Below are positions 33,201 to 44,600 of a stretch of 64,000 nt of DNA, in pieces (within the stretch, counting starts at the first letter, position 1; each line of letters opens with the position of its first letter). Under the pieces are notes generated by a model. That model ran no database searches and had not been told where the DNA came from. It was given only the letters and a program-made list of their open reading frames with translations. Both the position numbers and the translations under genes were made by a program. This DNA comes from Pisaster brevispinus (taxonomy: Eukaryota > Echinodermata > Asteroidea > Forcipulatida > Asteriidae). The DNA lies in the NCBI GenBank assembly GCA_023634235.1, contig JAMKCF010000060.1, positions 62,001 through 126,000 of the forward strand, in the 5' to 3' direction.

Positions 33201-36200
33201 TCCCCAACCTGGTGTGCAAGAACATCATTTGACAGAAACAAACTTTACAGTCTGGAGATCAATTTTGTTGATGACCCTTTCCAATCATCCTCAGTTGCAT
33301 GATATCATTCATCTCTGATCTACACACATTTGAATCATCCCATATGAACAACTTGCGTGCATCTGCTCACTGAGCTCCGTGTCCCTACGCTCAGCGCAGG
33401 AAAATGACACTCAAAAAGACCACTCACTGAGAACTTTCGTGAGTAAATGGAAAGTACGTGTATGTTTCTCACCAACTCGCTACGCATTTCAAAGTACAAA
33501 GTATTACCTTTAGTTTGGTTATTTTTTAAAAATATATTATGCTCGTGAAAAGGGGGCTTTTTTCAAACAAAAACGGGGTGTAAAACCTCAAAATCGGCAA
33601 AGTCAATGGAGGTCAACACGATTATTTACTATTTTCCGGTGGGTTGTCTCACTGAATTGAACGGAACAGTCGTTCCTTTTGTCCCACAGATTCAACTCGC
33701 ACTTCTGAATAAACTACATAAAATTTCCATTCCACTCATATAAGAATCATTCTGATTGGACGTAGGGAAAAAGGGGCTTTTTTGCTTCCAATCATGCAAC
33801 GTCTCTCTTCTAAGACATGACCCAATTATCATATGCAAAGTGTTTCTATAGTCTGGCTCCATTCTCTTATAAACATGCATATATTGTAGGTTGAACGGGG
33901 AACTAGATCAGGCCACGCATTCATCTCGCCGGAACTGAAGCACGCTGGAAAGGTGTTAGTTTTTTCCCCTTCAATGTTCGTTTTTCACTGATTCAATGGC
34001 TCAAAACTAAATTGTTCAGTATAGGAATATAGATCTTATATCATAGGGTTTCTGTTATTTTCATAACATTCACTGGATATCGGCAAAATGAGTCTTGTTT
34101 GTCGTCAATGCTAGTCGGGCCGTATCATTTTTCTTCGAGGGGTGACTGCAAAGTATTGTTGTAACTTGTACCACTATATTTTTTGTAAACTATATTTATA
34201 TGTTATTTTTTTACTGTTTATCATCATTCATTGTTTAAACTAAATTGGAGTTTGGAGGAAGAGTCAGCAATACCAAATGCAACTTGTGTACATGAAAAGT
34301 TTATTTTTCAACCATTCCTGTAATATTTATATATCACATTATTGAATAAGTGGTTGCTTATTGTATTCATACCATTGTTAATGTGCTGAAGAAAACATGA
34401 GTACATGTACATGTACTTATAAAATAAAACTTCATTTAGTTGAACAGTTTAACTCCAACATCTTCTTGTATTGTGTACTAAGACTGTGTACATTAGTTAT
34501 AATCCCCCCAATTGTGTGAAATGGTCCAGTCCATTGACCCATTTCACAAAGAATGTGTGTGCTTTGTACACAAGGTCAAATCCCCACACTGCACACACTA
34601 CACAGAGGAAATGGGATTTGTTGCACGAAACCAAGGCAAAGTTGTTCATATGATACCCTCAATCCTTTAATTCCATACAGTAACATACATTCATTCCTTA
34701 TCAACTAAATCTTGAATTCCAAGACTTAGACCAAAATCCAGGCCTGGAATTACAAGGAGGCCACGTAGGCCCTGGCCTCTGTTGCCCCTGGTCTTGACCT
34801 TGGTGCCCCTTCAGAAGTTTCCCATAGACTTTAAGATTTTCCCAATGGAAGTGCCCTTTGCAAAATAAAATTGGCCCTGCCCTTTCGAAGAGGAAATTCT
34901 CAAGAAACAAACAAAATGCAACATGTGGGTTGTTATAGTGGTCATTTATAGTTTAACAATAGCAATTATCAAGAAAGGTACAGCATTGATTATTGGAAAT
35001 TACTGTAACTTTCTGAATGTTAGTCACCAGATCAGCAGCATCATCAGCAGCATCACAAAGTATGTTTTTATATTTTAATTAATGTGAGGAGTCTTTGTTT
35101 TACTGAAGTGTTAAACATTAATTGTTTATTGTTCAAAATTATCCTCTCCGCCGGGAAAGCGTGGTGGTGCCCTTCAAATTTAGAGACCCCCCCATGCTCA
35201 CCACTGCCTGCACAATCTTTATCAGGTGAGGATGCTTACTTTCTTCATAGTTTTAAACTGTTCATTTAGTTATTATACTGCAACAATACAGGCTCATACT
35301 AATTTGTTTATTGTATCAGCAAACATCCATACATTCATATTTTGTGTTATAGTTTTTGAGAACATTATTGCCTAAAAAGTGTAATTTTAACATGAGAAAT
35401 CTTGTGTGGGTCATGAATTTGGAGCGAAGTGTTAGGAATGCATCACACGTTTGATGGGTAGCGTTAATGTAGGCTATGTGTTGCGGTTCACGGTACACGT
35501 AAAATATGACACATGACTGACGTCATGGATGTACGTATGGCATCGGCGCTGCTGGACATTGGGGGAATGAGTGTGTATTTCTGTGTGGAAATGTTTGTAA
35601 GTGAAGTTGGGCGCTCAACAATTTGTATGCTTGTGTCTCATATCCCCATTGCCCAGTGCTGCTATGCCATTTTTCATGTTATTAGATGCCATCTGGTTAG
35701 TGTTTATTGGGATTCAAGATATTATTAGGTGTGATACATGTACTGGCGAGAAGTTTAATGACCCTGAATTAATATGCAGTATCAGAATGAGTAATAGTAT
35801 TTTTTAAGGCAAACATCTTTTATTTTTGCAACACACATGGATTGTTTTGTACAACTTGGTGTAAATGGCTATAATTATTTGCTGGTTTTAATGTATTTTT
35901 ATGTATTCCCACCGCCTGCACAGTCCTGTTATAATTTCAGCCAAAATAAGGACCCCAGTATAAGATGCCAATAATACGAGTGACAGAGCTTGTAGAGGGC
36001 ATAAAAATGAGTTCATAAGCCATGATTAATATTCAGAACTGCTCAGATTGGGCAGAGGATGGTTTGTACACAACGCACAGAGATATCAATGACAGAGGAA
36101 AGAACTTAAGACATCAAAGTCCCCTTATGAAAGAGCGTGAAACACTTATTGTAGAGGAAAATAAGCCCTTTGAACTTATTAGGTGGATTGCATGTTCGAT

Positions 36201-36608
36201 CACTTTTAATAATTTATATTTTCTCAAAATTAGGAACCTAGATGTTTATATATTTCCTTAAAAATCTGGGGGTTTGTTTTCAAAAAAAGTTCATTCATGC
36301 ATTCATGCATTCATGCATTCATGCAATGAAATAAAACTGTGTTTTCCTTATTGCAACGCTTTAAAAACTAGGCAGTGATTATAACTAGTAACTCAAAATT
36401 ATTTACCTACTCTGCTATAGACTGTGTTATCTGTGACAACACGTCATGGTCTATTTTTAGCACTGCTTGGGTGTGTCATGGTAATTTCACTTGAATGAGA
36501 GGTTTTAAATTAAGATTAACAAATCTAAACGAGTCAGAAAAACGATGTGACACACTGCATCGGATGGTCAGAAAAAAAACTGATTGCCCACCAATACCAT
36601 TTTGATAA
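30291..36608. other. space between convergent genes, nothing firm
   Basis: AT-rich sequence with scattered short open frames, for example 31660-32022 and 33066-33302. None has family motifs or supporting splice structure. A short ATTCATGC tandem lies at 36292-36324 and a poly-C tract near 35188. Confidence 0.4.
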
Positions 36609-37669
36609 TACAGTCATTTGACCAGTTCGGGATCCCTTTTTGAATTCACATTGTTTTTGGTTGCAATCTCTTTGACATTTTAAACAAAAAAGTTTATCAG
36701 TTTACCTAAACATGTTATAAAACTCACCAAGTATCCACTGACAAAAAAAGATTAGTACTTTTGAAGAGGCTTTGAGAAAAGTATTGTCACCTGTTTGACC
36801 AGTTCAGGATCAGTTGATTCTATTCTGAATCAGTAGCTTGCCCTCTATTGCAAACCAATACTCCCATTCATAAAACTGTCTCTCAAGGACACAAACTTCA
36901 CAAGTGTGTTGGCATGGACATGGACTTCCTTTCTCCAGAGAATTTCATGCAAGTGTATTCAACAGCAGTGCAAAAATCCAGCAACAAAAACACAAAACAA
37001 CAGCAAAGGCAAATGAAAAGGTGAAGCACACCTAAAAGCAACATTGACCCAAATATCTATTCTTACAGTCGCAATTTCCTCCTCCAAGTTTTATTTTCTC
37101 ACAAAAAAACAATATTCCTACAAGAATTTGTTGAAGAAATGTATCTTAAAAGCAACAAATAAACTTTTGACTGCAGCAGTAAGATTTTACCTCACTGAGT
37201 GCGGCACCATTTGACGCAATGAGAGATGCTGAGTAGTGAGTGATCCCGAACTGGTCAAGGGTACAATGCCCCCCAAAAGACGATTTCGGTAATTTCGTCT
37301 CCTCAAAAAAACAAGACGACTGCTCAGTATTTACCTGAAATATTTTTTACACATTCTAAGCATTTAACATAAATATTATTCGCCCTGGCGTTCAAATTTT
37401 AAAGGTGAGAAGTTTTAACAGCGTTTTTCAACCAACATTATTTTTAAAAATAATGATCAAAGTCGCAGACAAACTTAAAGAAAATGGCCATAATTTATTT
37501 GTTGATGAAGTTTGGAACCTTATTTTGGGTTTGTTGGTTTATTGCATGTTATTCTTCACATGTATCAACAGAAATTGGTAATGTGAGAAGTAACTTAATT
37601 ATGGGGGTTGTTGCAAAGTTGAAGTGATCCCGAACTGGTCAATGATCCCGAACTGGTCAAATGACTGTA
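36609..37669. mobile_element. mariner/Tc1-like non-autonomous element, TA-flanked
   Basis: The ends are inverted copies of CAGTCATTTGACCAGTTCGG followed by GATC. The core spans 36611-37667 and is flanked by TA on both sides, as expected for the Tc1/mariner superfamily. Extra subterminal copies of the GACCAGTTCGGGATC word lie at about 36796, 37231 and 37625. No transposase frame is present in the 1.06 kb interior. Confidence 0.8.
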
Positions 37670-38655
37670 CACGTTGCGAACGGGAAGGCTAGGTACCATC
37701 CGATGTTTGAAACACGAAAATTGAACAATTTTTTCGAACTCACCCAATGAAATTCTGCCCGTTTCCGTCGCCACTAAAAGCCTGTGGAGTCCTCAGTCGA
37801 TCAAGGTAACGACTTGGTGAAGTTAGACACACCAAAATGTATTTATCCAAAGAAAACACTAATTATTTCGCCTGAACTCCGGTATCCCATCACCGTGCTA
37901 CTGTACTGCATGCTATTGCTAAATGCTAGGCTGGCTGCTCGCGCTGCTGGCGCATGGCCGTGCCACTCGGCGACAAGCACGCCCTCTCGTGCTTGACAGG
38001 CAACACGTTGACGCATTTCCGTTCATAATTGGCGCCAACGATAAAAAAAATGCCTTGCTTGTCACTGAATTTGATAATTACCTGGACTGTACAAGTTTTA
38101 CAGTGTTTAAATCTACGTGCATTATTCTAATCGACATGTTTTCCTAAGCCACATTATTGGTTATCCATAATTTTTTGAAAACAAAATTAGAAAAAAAGAA
38201 GAAAAAAGAAAAAGAAAGTTACATTCGGCTGAGGTGCCCATTGACAAAATGCAGGTTCACCAATGGAAGAACTTTATGAGTGATTACTGGTGGCACGAGA
38301 CAGAGACCAGCCAAGGCCTAAAGCCTTAATGAAGTCAAACTTTACAATGGCAAAAGTGGTAAGAGGGTTAGGATGGTTGAAGGATTGCTCCACGAAAATG
38401 CCAAACAGCTTCATGTGTGAACCATTGCACTTATAACATTCTTTAATAACACTCAACACATTTAAAAAACAGTACCATGGTACCTAAATGACAATTATTG
38501 TATGATGTTAAAAATAGACGGTAACACATTTTCGCTTTACACATGATGTGTTTTTAATTATGCACTTAAGCAAACTACTTTTAGGAGCTGTTTTAAATGT
38601 CTGCTCTTAATTTTCAAGCTAAGCATATATGATATGTAGTACTTAAGATAAACTC
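37670..38655. other. non-coding, locally GC-rich
   Basis: A GC-rich patch near 37920-38000 encodes short leucine- and alanine-rich frames, but no splice context or family match supports a gene. Confidence 0.35.
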
Positions 38656-38960
38656 TCATTCAATGTAACAATTAAAGTAGCATGGATCACAATCCCTTGC
38701 AACTTTAATGCAACCATTAAAGTTACATGGCCCACAATCCCTTGCAACTTTAATGCAACCATTAAAGTAGCATGGCCCACAATCCCTTGCAACTTTAATG
38801 CAACCATTAAAGTAGCATGGACCACAAACCCTTGCAACTTTAATGCAACCATTAAAGTAGCATGGACCACAATCCCTTGCAACTTTAATGCAACCATTAA
38901 AGTAGCATGGACCACAATCCCTTGCAACTTTAATGCAACCATTAAAGTTGCATGGCTAAC
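38656..38960. repeat. 45 bp minisatellite with hairpin in each unit
   Basis: About 6.5 copies of a 45 bp unit. Each unit contains ACTTTAATG CAAC CATTAAAGT, a 9 bp inverted repeat with a 4-base loop, followed by CATGGNCCACAATCCCTTGC. Because 45 is a multiple of three, long frames with a 15-residue repeat cross it; these are incidental. Confidence 0.9.
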
Positions 38961-40063
38961 AACCATCCGGCGCCTGTTGTGAGACACCACGAAAACCAAA
39001 ACATATCTTAATCAAATGAAATTCAAACTCTTCAACTATAACAGTATACAGGATTATGCCTTTAATTGAGTTCATGATTTTGTGTCCGTTTTTTTCTTGA
39101 CAGTCAAACTGAATTGTGCCTAGCATCTGTTTAAAGCAAAAGGAAATGCTTATTTTTAATAATAAAGTATTTAACAACTCAATAAACAGCATGGGTTTTT
39201 AGGCTCAATGTAACCATATAAATAGTTCTAAACATTAAAGGTCATTCTTTAAATAATGTAATTTGACATATCAAGTGTAATTGCATACGCTTGCCCTCTG
39301 ACAATATGCCATTTATGTCATTTGGTTTACATATTCGTTTACACAGCAGCAAGTGGCTTTATTTAAAGGTATTCACTATTCAAATATTGGATGCACACAG
39401 GAGCACAATATAGCAGAATATAACCTTGAGGTAAAATGGAATAGTCCAGATTTCAACGAGTTATTCCCTCCTGTGTATAAATAAAATGCGCCCTATTTTT
39501 GTTTTATATACATGTACTTCAAAGTACCTCAAACATAGATCATTGTCACTTGATGTTTTTCGTATATGATTCATAATTTATTTCAACAACAGTTTTGAAC
39601 AACTTATAATTTACTTGAACAATACAGTATTAAACGGCTGATACAGAGATAGCTGGAGCTGTTTAAGACCAGTTGGCTAAAGCGCGTACAGCGTTCATAG
39701 CCATAGGCCTGTTGATGCATAAGCTTTACACTGAAAAGCGCATACCGCCACTATTGCAAAACGCAATCAGTATATACAGTGCTCAATGCAAAATATATTT
39801 ACCAAAGCATTTGAAGTGTCCTATATTTATCAATGTAGGACTCCTATATTAAAGATTGAAATGTCAGAAGAGTATACATGGTAAAATAAAGTATGACACA
39901 TAAAGCATGAACCACCAATCAAATGACAAGGTTCTGTAAGTGCAGTATAAATAAAAGTTATCTGTGTGAGAAAATAGAATAACAATTGCAGCTGCTACAC
40001 ACAGCTTATCAACCTTATAAACTGTGGTAGAAATGCAAAATAATGTTGATGGCCTCACGTTTG
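38961..40063. other. non-coding, nothing recognised
   Basis: AT-rich sequence without coding, RNA or repeat structure that I could support. Confidence 0.4.
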
Positions 40064-40104
40064 GACCCTAGCAGAGAGAGTCTTTGAGAAAGACTCTGCT
40101 AGGA
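40064..40104. repeat. near-perfect palindrome, ~38 bp
   Basis: CCTAGCAGAG...GTCTTT and AAAGAC TCTGCTAGG are arms around a GAG loop, with three extra bases in the left arm. It may be the fused ends of a deleted inverted-repeat element. Confidence 0.75.
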
Positions 40105-40918
40105 TCACCCTGAACTTAAGGTATGCTGCATGCAAAACAGGGACCAAATTTCCATTTAACTTTCCAGACAACCAGATCTCTTAAAGGTTTTGTATACATT
40201 CATTAGAAAGAGTTTCTCGTATCTCTACGCTACTGGTAAAGAAAAGAAGAAAAACAATTATAAGATGGGTTTGTACATAGGTTAAAGAGGGGCCAAGAGG
40301 TCAAATTGAGCTTTGTGGTGAACTCATTTTCCAATAGATAGAGTCCTCATGAAGGTGGGGAAAGAACTAAAGCCTTTGGCTCGGTCCTTTATCGCTTGGC
40401 CACGACCCTGAAGATTTTAAACAGCCATTTAAGACCTGGTCACCACCCTTTGATTCCCTTATTTTAAAACACATAAGTAGATCCTTATCACTTTGATTGG
40501 AGTATTGTAGGTTATGCAGCATTCAAACCATAACAGGGCCTCATCTTGAACAGTATACTTTCGTTCCACTGTATCATTCTTCCCATCCTTTTAGACAATT
40601 GTATGCTAGGACCACATGCACCATTCACAGCAGTACAAAATGCCAGCTAAGTGCACGCCACAATCAAATCTTGCACAGTTTGTTTCTTTTTATAATGATA
40701 TCTTTCCAAGCAAATGACAAAGATCATACAATGGAGAGAGTATTTTCACTGGTTGAAAGATGGCATATATGTTTCATTCTACTTGGCTTCGTCTCAACGA
40801 AAGGAACATTTCAGATTTTCAACCCATGGGATGTTGTCACTCATAAACATTCATTATTTGTGTACTACTGGATGTGTCTGTTGCCACCATAGAGTTGTGT
40901 AATAGAACAGTGGAGTGT

Positions 40919-41235
40919 TGTGGCCGAGCGATCCAGTGCACCGGACTCGAGCTCTGGTGTGTCTAAAACAGCACAGTGTGAGTTCGGGTTTCGGTCTTGA
41001 CACTTGTGTTCTTGCGCAAGACACTTATGTCCTTGCGCAAGACACTTGTGTGTTTGCGCAAGACACTGAACCATTATTGCACTGTCCTTCATCAGATGGG
41101 ACATAAAGCCGTAGGTCCTGTGTGTTGCACATAAAAGAACACAGTATAATTATCGTTAAGAAAAGGGGTTCGCCCTGATGTTTCTGGCATGGTTGGCAAT
41201 TCCATGCGCACAACCAACCCTGCCCATGTGACCCC
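40919..41235 (+). mobile_element. SINE family A with triplicated internal 21 bp word
   Basis: The head TTGTGGCCGAGCGATCCAGT and B box GAGTTCGGGTTTCG lead into the usual body. The segment TTGCGCAAGACACTT(A/G)TGT occurs three times in a row (41013-41070), where other copies carry it once. It continues to GGGACATAAAGCCGTAGGTC and the GGGGTTCGCCC block. Confidence 0.8.
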
Positions 41236-41608
41236 TGAGAAGAGGGTGTTGGTGCAGTACCCATCAAGACAAGACAAGACAGAAACTGGAAGGAACACTG
41301 ACTCTATCACACACTGTTCGTAATTGAACTGTCTCGCCATGGTCGCCAATGGGAAAATTGCATACCAGTGTCAATTTAGAAACATTTTCAGTGCCAACCT
41401 ATGCATGACATGTGTTACCATTCTCTCAATGGGTATAGAGTGCTTCTTGTCCAATCATGGTAGGCCCCTACATGGTTTTTACAACCTCTACTTCTCATAC
41501 ATAACTCTATGGCTGCTAGTAATTGCCTCCAAGTCTGACTGTGGACAACATTTGATGATATCGGTGTTTACTCAGTGATAACTCTATCTATGGGTCACTC
41601 GGCATTAC

Positions 41609-41667
41609 TCAGCTATCCTCCTCTGTCCTCTCACTGCTAGAGCCCGACTCAAGTGAACGTCTTCGTT
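41609..41667 (-). CDS. DCAF6: DCAF6-like last exon with stop codon
   Basis: Acceptor TGATTTCAG precedes 41667. Phase 1 in; it encodes a leading Glu (split codon), then [18 protein letters not shown] and TGA (41611-41609). The acidic and serine-rich end parallels the vertebrate DCAF6 C-terminus. Confidence 0.82.
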
Positions 41668-44600
41668 CTGAAATCAAGTCAACAGTAACAATAAAAATCA
41701 CAAAAGGGAACAAACACAACAACAATCCCAACAATTACAGCTTCTCTTCAGATGTCCATGTTCTAATAGTTCGTTCGCCTCTTACAGAAAGGAACAAAAG
41801 GCACAGGAATCATACAGTCAATCTCTCTCCCACTATGGGGATTATTGTCTAATCCCATTGACTAATCCAAAATTCCAGACCTATGTTCTTTTATCTGACA
41901 AACAAGGTCTTCAACAGCTGCCATAGTTGTTTCCATTATTCTCAGCACCAATTTGAGTGTGATATTCTTGTGGATTATTGGCTGTGGCTCATGGCCAGGG
42001 AACAGCCAGGTCACAATGACCAAAAAGGGTTGCTGTGCAAGTTTTCTCAAAAGAGATCTGTAAAACACAGTGCCAAAGTCCACCACTTTTGTTGTCCTTA
42101 CAATTCGCTCTGTCAAACTTTTGTTTTTACGATCGGTATTTTCACCAAAACAAATTTTGGGTTGGTGGTACCAAAATCCTTTGGGAAAAGCCGGAGCAAA
42201 CTTGTCAAGAGAGGGCCAAAGTGTTTTTCTTCTCAGCCTCAGCTTGGTTTAGTTACAATGATATGAAACGTCATGGCTAAATGAAAAAGGTATTTTTGTA
42301 TAATACCTACCAGCCCTGAGATGGTTGATGAGTGAAGCTAGCATTCTCAGCATAAACGACGGTGGTACAGTGATGGTATGTCTAGTCTCATCCAACATGA
42401 ACTCATATTGATTCTCATAACCTGTGATGAGAGAGGAAACACAACAGGATTCAAGCCATGTGCCCCAAGGCCCACTTGCCCACAGGCAACCTCCATCCTC
42501 CACTAACCTCTAATCTATGCTCACTCAACACCAACATCTTTGAACTTGCATAAAGATTGGTACACCTTGCCCAGTAATATTTTAAGCATTTTTTTGTTGG
42601 CCTTCAGTCATCAATCCCTCTGCAATCAGACAACTTCCTGAAGAGGATTTGTAAGGGTTGGGGTTTTAACAGACTGATGCTGCACTGAGTCAGCGGTCAA
42701 GTCTCAGAACCAACAGTTAATCAAACTCAGCTCCCACCCCCAACAGCCTTGCGAGGCCAAATGTTCCCACACCATATATAGCTCCATTAGTCATCCAGGG
42801 GTCCTATCACAAGTTGTGACCTTCAGGTCAAAGGTTCTGGCATAAACTATATGGTTGTGCAACAATGACGCTTATTTTCCTAAACATTTACATGTAAATG
42901 GAACTTATGACTTCAGGTGAACTGTTTCTACTGATTCAAAAGGGAACTATATGTACCAAGCTGGTCTGTAAATGGCGTATGATGAGCTGGTCTGTAGTAC
43001 ACTAGTTTTTTTTCTTAATGCTTTAGAAATTGGCTGGCTTTCAGCCAAAAGTCATTATCAGCAAAGCCATTGTCAAATAAAGCAGGTAGGAACAATTCAA
43101 TAACAAGATTTATCATGGAGAACCGGGTGTTTTAGTCAAAATTGACGAGCGTGATAAGTGCTTAGTGTTTAAGGGAGGTCTTCTGTGCATTTTTGACGCG
43201 TCAGAGCAAAAATGTTGTACCTCGATTTTAAAAAATGGCCCGTGAAAAATTGTTGTATCTCAGCATGTACTTCTTTTGTGTGTATATCCGTGCTATTTTA
43301 AGCGAGATACAACATTTGATAGTCTCAAGCTTGCGTCTAATGTAAGTGCTATTCTAGGAGATACAACGTTCTTGCACTGACCCACCGATCTGTTCCTGAG
43401 GCCATTGACTGCTGTTGTGGAGTAGGGAGGTGACAAATCCATTCCCTACACTGTCTATATACATACCTCAGCTGCATTGTCCGGCAAGTGAGCTATCTCT
43501 GCAGTAGGTGACCATAACTTGACAACATAGTCTATACCACTGGTTGCCAGTACTACATGTATACAGATCGACAAAATGGAAATACATCTAGTCAATGCAA
43601 CGATGATCGGCATCATATCTGGATTGGCAATCTAGGCTCTGGCTATGGATTATATATTCCAAAAGCTTATTCTTTAACATCGCATAACAGTCACATCTTA
43701 TCTACCAGTAACTGACGTTGGTTCATTTCACCTTGACCTAAAACATATCGTGGCCGAGCGCTCGAGTAAACCAGGCAGTCTAGTGCACCTGACTCAAGTT
43801 CTCGTGGCTTAAATCATCAGGGTATGGGTTCAAATCCTGGTCATGACATATCATCCCAGTGGCTATATTCTAGGTGGCTTATACACCAACATGTCACCAA
43901 CATGTCTCCCACTATCAATTTTTTTACCAAAATGTGAAAATAATCGGGAAAAAAACCAAAAAAAACCCAGATTCTCAGGTATGTACTTCAACGTATCAAT
44001 GTCTACAGCAACTATGCACAACACAAATTTTGTGCTGAAGTCAATGGTCTGGTTCCTGACTCATTTGAAAATAACAAACACATCCTACAAAAGGGCACCA
44101 CACTTTCCTCAGGAAAAATTAGAATCCACATGCACAAGGTGGGAAATTTCTGTCTCCCCTTTTTGTTTCTTTTGAACAACTTGTACTTTTTCTACCATAA
44201 GGTTTTAAAGGAGTGCTCCAAAGTCCAATTCAGTGTTGTGATCCACTCAGTCTCCAATAGATAACTGTCCTTATGAAAATGGGAAAGTGTCTAACCTCAT
44301 GTTAAAATGCAACTGTTTTTGAAACCCTCTAAGTGCAATTTGTTGTCAAGATCCAAAAATGTTCCATGACATCACATTTCAAACATATGGTCTGTACATT
44401 TTTGTTCAGGGATTTTTGCAGTTAATTCCTGAATTATGTTGATACTCATATCAAAACGGCATCAAATTCCAGCTTATGACTGCCTGAACTTCCTCTTTGG
44501 AATGTACAAATCAATTTGTATTTTTCTGTCCGATTTACGTCATGTTTCAAAATTTGCTCTGAAAGAGTAAACAAATAAAAATGAAATTTTACATCATTTT

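Noticed and set aside
33066..33302. 78-residue plus-strand frame
   Set aside because: No family motif on either strand and no neighbouring exons.
37784..38147. Possible signal-peptide protein (MLGWLLALLAHGRA)
   Set aside because: Short, GC-biased patch without splice continuation or homologous motif. A first exon cannot be excluded but is not supported.
38643..38999. 118-residue frame with a perfect 15-residue repeat (VALKLQGIVVHATLM)
   Set aside because: It results from a 45 bp minisatellite whose unit length is divisible by three. There are no splice sites or flanking coding sequence.
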